From JAJCYX01 sp965243825 (GTDB lineage: Bacteria > Chloroflexota > Dehalococcoidia > Lucifugimonadales > Lucifugimonadaceae), in assembly GCA_965243825.1 (NCBI GenBank), contig CBDEVT010000001.1, forward strand, positions 186,001 through 250,000: a stretch of 64,000 nt of DNA, in the 5' to 3' direction. Below are positions 60,138 to 64,000 of the stretch, piece after piece. The position numbers were made by a program, and so were the translations under genes. Position 1 is the first letter of the stretch. Each line of letters starts with the position of its first letter. The notes under the pieces are model-generated. The model ran no database searches and was not told the DNA's origin. It was given only the letters and a program-made list of their open reading frames with translations.

Positions 60138-61100
60138 ATGCTAATCCGGCCACTAGCTCAGTCAGATTCCGACGCTGTCCGCCAGTTGGACAGAGAGATT
60201 CTTGGACCAGACCGTTCAGCGACTTGGGACACCTATCTCGACAGGTTCCTCGCCGTTGTTGAACTCGACGCTCTTCCCTATCCACCCTGGGGATGCTTTG
60301 CGGCCGAGGATGAAGGCAGGCTCGTTGGATTCCTGTTCGCTGAGAAACAATCGACCGTCTACGGTCTGCCGCCCGGCGCTCGCATAGTGGCGATTGCGGT
60401 CCACCCTGAGCATCGCCACAAGAACGTAGCGACCAGCATGGTCAATGCCCTGATCGCCCAGTGCGAAAACGAGGGGATTAGCCAGGTGTTCGCAGCCCTA
60501 CTTGCAGCTGATCAACGAGACGCAAGGTTCTTGCGGTCGATGGACTTTGATGACGCGGCGGTTCGTGTTTTCGTGAAGCAGATCGGCGTCGAAGACATGG
60601 ATGGATCCGGCCCCGAGTCCGGCGAAAAACGTGCATATGACGCCATCGTCGCCCGCGTATCTGAGCAACTCCGGCGGACACAGGACCGCGGGGCTGATGC
60701 GCTAAACAACGCGTTGGACCGCGCCCAGGAAGTAACACGTACCGCAGGAGAGTTCACATCGGAACAGATCGATCGCGCTTCCGGTTACGTTAGAAGAGAC
60801 CTGTTCAGCCTTTCAGAGAACCGGGAACGGGCTTCAGAACTGTTTTCACAGCGGCTACGTCCTTCTCGTGTGAGAGATGGATTCCTTTCCCTTGCGTCAG
60901 AGGTGTTCGAACGCGCGGGATCCGGGTTGTCCAGGCTCAGTGATCGCATTGAGAAACCATTGCAGTTCGATACCGGTGAGGTCACCGGGCCGGGAACCCT
61001 AACCTGTGTTGCATGCGGTTCTCAGATGCGGTTCCGAGACTCTGGCAGGATACCGCCTTGCCCTAAATGCCACGCCACAAGCTTCAAGAAGAGCTACTAG
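60138..61100 (+). CDS. GNAT acetyltransferase with C-terminal zinc ribbon
   Basis: 320 aa. The GNAT domain (1-150) has the acetyl-CoA loop AVHPEHRHKNVATSMVNAL. A helical amphipathic region (about 175-285; ALNNALDRAQEVTRTAGEFT) follows. The last 35 residues form a zinc ribbon, CVACGSQMRF then PPCPKCHATSF. This fusion is unusual: the ribbon and helical part suggest binding to RNA, membrane or another protein. The substrate is unknown. Its stop is 6 bp from the next gene, so they are probably co-translated. Confidence 0.8.
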   Translation: MLIRPLAQSDSDAVRQLDREILGPDRSATWDTYLDRFLAVVELDALPYPPWGCFAAEDEGRLVGFLFAEKQSTVYGLPPGARIVAIAVHPEHRHKNVATSMVNALIAQCENEGISQVFAALLAADQRDARFLRSMDFDDAAVRVFVKQIGVEDMDGSGPESGEKRAYDAIVARVSEQLRRTQDRGADALNNALDRAQEVTRTAGEFTSEQIDRASGYVRRDLFSLSENRERASELFSQRLRPSRVRDGFLSLASEVFERAGSGLSRLSDRIEKPLQFDTGEVTGPGTLTCVACGSQMRFRDSGRIPPCPKCHATSFKKSY

Positions 61101-61106
61101 CCGGTA

Positions 61107-61439
61107 ATGCGGATCTGGGACGTCGCACCAGGAATTCTCTGCCGTGCACACCTGCTTGGCGAACACAGAGAGTTGCACGCAATCTGGACGGTGCTCACCA
61201 GCGATAAGCGTGGCTATTCCCGACACCCGGAAACGCTGCGGTGGAAAGGCAAGCTCGCTGCGCTGTACACGCGGCATGATTTGCTCGTAACCGAGATGAC
61301 AAGGCGCGGCTACAACCACGCCAGTGCGCTCGACAACTCGCAGGCAATCGGCGAGTCCGTTCAGACAGAGTTCATCGATTCTCCTGAGCGACAGATGGAG
61401 TTACTCAGAGAAAAAGGCTGCGACTGCAACGTGGCCTGA
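61107..61439 (+). CDS. T4 endonuclease V-type pyrimidine-dimer glycosylase-like protein
   Basis: 110 aa. MRIWDVAPGILCRAHLLGEH followed by RELHAIWTVLTSD matches the Pyr_excise (PF03013) pattern, in which an N-terminal residue and a Glu after HLLGE act in base excision. KLAALYTRHDLLVTEMTRRG is the second conserved helix. A role in UV-damage repair fits the family and a surface-ocean life; substrate range is not shown by sequence. It is coupled to the GNAT gene with a 6-bp gap. With EndoQ it forms a small repair neighbourhood. Confidence 0.65.
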   Translation: MRIWDVAPGILCRAHLLGEHRELHAIWTVLTSDKRGYSRHPETLRWKGKLAALYTRHDLLVTEMTRRGYNHASALDNSQAIGESVQTEFIDSPERQMELLREKGCDCNVA

Positions 61440-61472
61440 CATCTGCAGCGGACAAACTGCTTCAGACCGCAG

Positions 61473-61868
61473 TTAATCGATTAGCGCCCACAGGACAACT
61501 GAGAGGCTAACCGTAATCAGTCCACCGCCCAGGTAAACCGCTTCAGTGCGCGTCATCGAAGGCTGGTTTAGCAACTTGGCCTCGCCAATGATCCATCCGC
61601 TCATGATCGCTCCGGCGACCGCAGAGGCTGACGATCCAATTGAGCGATCGAGCACCAGCAGCGTCGTCGCTGCCAGCGCAGAGCCACCAACGATCACAGC
61701 GAGCATCGATCCCGGTATCAGGAACGACCTGAATGGCGTGCCCTTCAGCAATTCAGTTGACAGCCGTCGCTCTTCAAGCCCGGTGACCAGCGCGATACCT
61801 CCACCTATTGCCGTCATAGCAACGAAGGCATTAGCCACGAGCAATGCGATCCAAACGGTCGTCGTCAA
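61473..61868 (-). CDS. Small four-helix membrane protein
   Basis: 131 aa starting at a TTG codon. Four hydrophobic helices are visible: VWIALLVANAFVAMTAIGGG, LIPGSMLAVIVGGSALAATT, ASAVAGAIMSGWIIGEA and EAVYLGGGLITVSLSVVLWA. No catalytic motif. It resembles small unnamed integral membrane proteins; function unknown. GGATAAGA before the TTG may be its ribosome-binding site. Confidence 0.6.
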   Translation of the reverse strand: MTTTVWIALLVANAFVAMTAIGGGIALVTGLEERRLSTELLKGTPFRSFLIPGSMLAVIVGGSALAATTLLVLDRSIGSSASAVAGAIMSGWIIGEAKLLNQPSMTRTEAVYLGGGLITVSLSVVLWALID

Positions 61869-62012
61869 TTCTTATCCTCAGATCGAGATACCGACTTGTA
61901 TCTGTTATCCAACATTCTGGGACGTGGCGAACCGGCCGCTCATGTCATTTGCGTAAGTATTCCGGCCTCTAAACGCCGACTTTCGCGGCGGTGTGACGCG
62001 CTGCCGTGCCGC

Positions 62013-62777
62013 CTACTTCAGGGCCTTCGCGATCTGCTCGCAGGCCTGCATGTAGATCGTCGCGTCAACGTTGATCGACAGGTATTGAACACCGAGGTCG
62101 ATCAACCACTTGCCCATCTCGACGTCTTTGGCATAGGAGCCGACTGCCCTGCCCTGAGCACGAGCCTTGCCAGCAGCTTCCTTGAGAGCAGCTTCCACCT
62201 TCGGGTTGCGGACGTCTCCCGGGAGTCCCAGCGACTGCGAGATGTCGTACGGCCCAAGAAAGAGAACATCGAGACCATCGACTGTCATGATCTCGTCGAG
62301 GTTGTTCAGTCCGCGTTGACCCTCGATATGCACAACGATCATCGTTTCGTCGTTCTGCTTATCGGTGTGGCCTGCGCCTTCGTTCACGTAGTAATCACCG
62401 GCCCGGGTGAACACGGAAACGCCACGTTCGCCCAGCGGGAAATACTTCGCGGCGTGAATGACCTTCTTGCCGTCTTCGACGTTATTGATCTGTGGTACCT
62501 GCACGCCGTCGGCGCCGATATCCAGGGCACGCAAGATTAGCCGTTCATCGTTGTCGCCGACGCGGATGATCGGTGCAACACCTGAGCCCTGCGCAGCGAT
62601 CACGAGGTCAGTAGCCGACTCCTGTGAGATCGGACCGTGTTCGGTGTCGATAATGCAGAAGTCCATACCTGCGTAGCCAAGTGAATCGACCAGCGGTACC
62701 GATGGGATGATCACGAAAGGTCCAACCACCGTTTCACCGGCCTGCAACCGCTTTTTCAGATTTCCGAGCTTCGGCAT
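62013..62777 (-). CDS. HpcH/HpaI-family class II aldolase
   Basis: 254 aa, the normal size. The catalytic His is in DTEHGPISQ, the substrate Arg in PIIRVGDND, the metal-binding Glu in VVHIEGQRGLNN and the Asp in LGPYDISQSLG. The family cleaves 4-hydroxy-2-keto acids to pyruvate and an aldehyde. It could use the 2-keto-3-deoxy acids made by the enolase-superfamily dehydratases in this window. GGAGAAAGAG precedes the ATG at 62777. Confidence 0.92.
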   Translation of the reverse strand: MPKLGNLKKRLQAGETVVGPFVIIPSVPLVDSLGYAGMDFCIIDTEHGPISQESATDLVIAAQGSGVAPIIRVGDNDERLILRALDIGADGVQVPQINNVEDGKKVIHAAKYFPLGERGVSVFTRAGDYYVNEGAGHTDKQNDETMIVVHIEGQRGLNNLDEIMTVDGLDVLFLGPYDISQSLGLPGDVRNPKVEAALKEAAGKARAQGRAVGSYAKDVEMGKWLIDLGVQYLSINVDATIYMQACEQIAKALK

Positions 62778-62909
62778 CTCTTTCTCCAGTTCGTTGATGG
62801 TGCGGCGAACTGTGATTCGGTTCGCGGCCAGTTTCTGTTTCCAGCGCAGAAGTTTATACGCGTGGTTTCCGTATCGGAGTCCCTAACGGGTGAGCGGTAT
62901 GCTGGTTGG

Positions 62910-63785
62910 ATGGCAACCGCACGATTCGTCTTCCTCGGCACTGGCACGTCTGAACGTGTTCCGCGCGTCACCTGCGTCTCGAAACAACCGCCTACCTGTG
63001 AAGTATGTCTCGATTCACAACGACCCGGTTCGAAAAACTACAGGCGCAACACGTCGCTCCTGGTCCAGGCCCCGAGTCCCGGTGGCTCGCCAGACGCCTC
63101 AAGCGTCAACATAGTTGTAGATGCGGGTAAATCGTTCTACGAGGCATGCATGCAGTGGTTCCCGAAGTTCGGAGTCACCAATCTCGACGCGGTGGTAATC
63201 ACGCACTCACACGCCGACGCTATTGCTGGACTGGATGACCTGCGCGACTGGACTAATACGAATCGTTCAAGCATGCCTCTTTATGTCCGAGCTCTAGACA
63301 TGCCGACACTCTCCAAGACGCATTTCTACATCGTTGATCGCGGAACAAAGATGAGCGGCGGAGGCGTCGCGCTGCTCGATATCGTAGAGACCGATGAGCA
63401 ACCCTTCGATGTACTCGGCGTGAGGTTCACCCCGCTTCCCGTAGAACACGGACCTGGATTCACAGCCAACGGTTATCGAATCGGTGACGTCTGCTACCTG
63501 CCTGACGTCTCGGCAATACCTGACTCAACCTGGAAACTACTGGAAGGCTGTGAGGTCCTCGTCCTCGATGCCTTGAGGCGGGGCCGCACTCACGGCTCAC
63601 ACCTCACGCTGGAGGAGGCGGTTGAGGTCGCGAAAGAGATCCGCGCCCCGAGAACCCTGTTCACCGATGTGACACATGACATCGAACACGAGTCGGTCAA
63701 TGCCGAACTCGCCATGCTCAAGGATTCTCATGGTCTTGATGTTCAGATTGCTTACGACGGCTTGAGCTTTGAGGCTGAAATCTAG
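62910..63785 (+). CDS. Metallo-beta-lactamase-fold hydrolase (PhnP-like)
   Basis: 291 aa from Met at 62910 (MATARFVFLGTGTSERVPRV); a longer GTG start at 62862 is possible. The metal motif is VITHSHADAIAGLDDL (HxHxD), with later PVEHGP, CYLPDVS and THDIEHE. N-terminal Cys residues (TCEVC and nearby) match the zinc site of PhnP-type phosphodiesterases, which open cyclic ribose phosphates. No phosphonate genes adjoin it, so PhnP activity is only one possibility. It diverges from the HpcH gene. Confidence 0.85.
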   Translation: MATARFVFLGTGTSERVPRVTCVSKQPPTCEVCLDSQRPGSKNYRRNTSLLVQAPSPGGSPDASSVNIVVDAGKSFYEACMQWFPKFGVTNLDAVVITHSHADAIAGLDDLRDWTNTNRSSMPLYVRALDMPTLSKTHFYIVDRGTKMSGGGVALLDIVETDEQPFDVLGVRFTPLPVEHGPGFTANGYRIGDVCYLPDVSAIPDSTWKLLEGCEVLVLDALRRGRTHGSHLTLEEAVEVAKEIRAPRTLFTDVTHDIEHESVNAELAMLKDSHGLDVQIAYDGLSFEAEI

Positions 63786-63813
63786 CCTATCGTTCCCGGA
63801 CCGTGCACAAGCG

Positions 63814-64000
63814 CTACGACTTGGCAGCCACTCCGTTCGTGTGGCCGTTTGAGCCCTGCTTCTGCTCCGCTTTCCACTTGCGGTACAGAGCGAATGTCTC
63901 GTCATCCGGCGGATAGTACTTACCGGGAGAGAGATTCTCCTCATCGAGTCGACGGCGGATCCACTCTTCCAGGTCGTCGTACTCAATCGCCTTCTGGGCT
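63814..64000 (-). CDS. C-terminal end of an unidentified protein (runs off the window)
   Basis: The minus strand is open from the right edge to a TAG at 63814-63816. Visible residues include AIEYDDLEEWIRRRLDEENL, then SPGKYYPPDDETFALYRKWK and a Gln/Gly/Asn-rich tail ending GVAAKS. No family can be assigned from this fragment. The gene is convergent with the metallo-hydrolase. Confidence 0.55.
   Translation of the reverse strand, partial: AQKAIEYDDLEEWIRRRLDEENLSPGKYYPPDDETFALYRKWKAEQKQGSNGHTNGVAAKS

Noticed and set aside
59776..60285. 169-aa minus-strand open frame spanning two plus-strand genes
   Set aside because: No motif; overlaps the membrane protein and the GNAT gene, which have family features or hydrophobic pattern.

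Overview
The window is bacterial, moderately GC-rich and densely coded on both strands. It most resembles a marine Chloroflexota genome of the SAR202/Dehalococcoidia type. This rests on four different enolase-superfamily (COG4948) genes within 20 kb, a HpcH-type aldolase, a sulfatase, lipoproteins that fuse a solute-binding domain to a VWA domain, and large LuxR-type STAND regulators. The assignment is an inference, because the window has no rRNA gene.

0-3.5 kb: the 5' part of an ATP-grasp gene and a sulfatase gene. The sulfatase is bracketed by two decayed serine-recombinase C-terminal tails in the same orientation.

3.5-30 kb: one large signalling and envelope locus. The left half holds a transmembrane Ser/Thr kinase operon with two solute-binding/VWA proteins, a divergent 1393-aa solute-binding/VWA protein with a huge basic hydrophobic N-terminus, an HTH protein, a PP2C phosphatase, an FHA/winged-helix protein, a TelA-like protein and a small LuxR protein. 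The right half holds two OppA-type binding proteins with a shared collagen-like N-terminus, a GATase-like protein, a lipoprotein, a second VWA gene followed by a second HTH gene of the same new family, PspA and small membrane proteins. Read together, extracytoplasmic binding/VWA proteins are linked to a phosphorylation circuit and an envelope-stress arm. This is the best candidate here for an undescribed system.

30-38.5 kb: a Hen1-Pnkp RNA-repair operon with an upstream palindrome, then cytochrome c, a small kinase, an HTH/zinc protein, a Nudix hydrolase and small membrane peptides.

38.6-56.6 kb: an accessory region. It starts at a third recombinase tail and ends at a tRNA-Pro gene whose 5' half is duplicated. 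Eight copies of a 34-bp repeat, all in the same orientation, lie in its intergenic gaps and cut it into units of one or two genes: enolase-superfamily enzymes, PPOX, a heme-binding protein, dockerin-like and other secreted proteins, a cupredoxin, and two large LuxR regulators.

56.8-64 kb: a repair and metabolism segment with endonuclease Q, an L-rhamnonate-dehydratase-like enzyme behind a terminator that contains its ribosome-binding site, a GNAT protein, a T4-endonuclease-V-like glycosylase, a HpcH aldolase, a PhnP-like metallo-hydrolase and the 3' end of one further gene.
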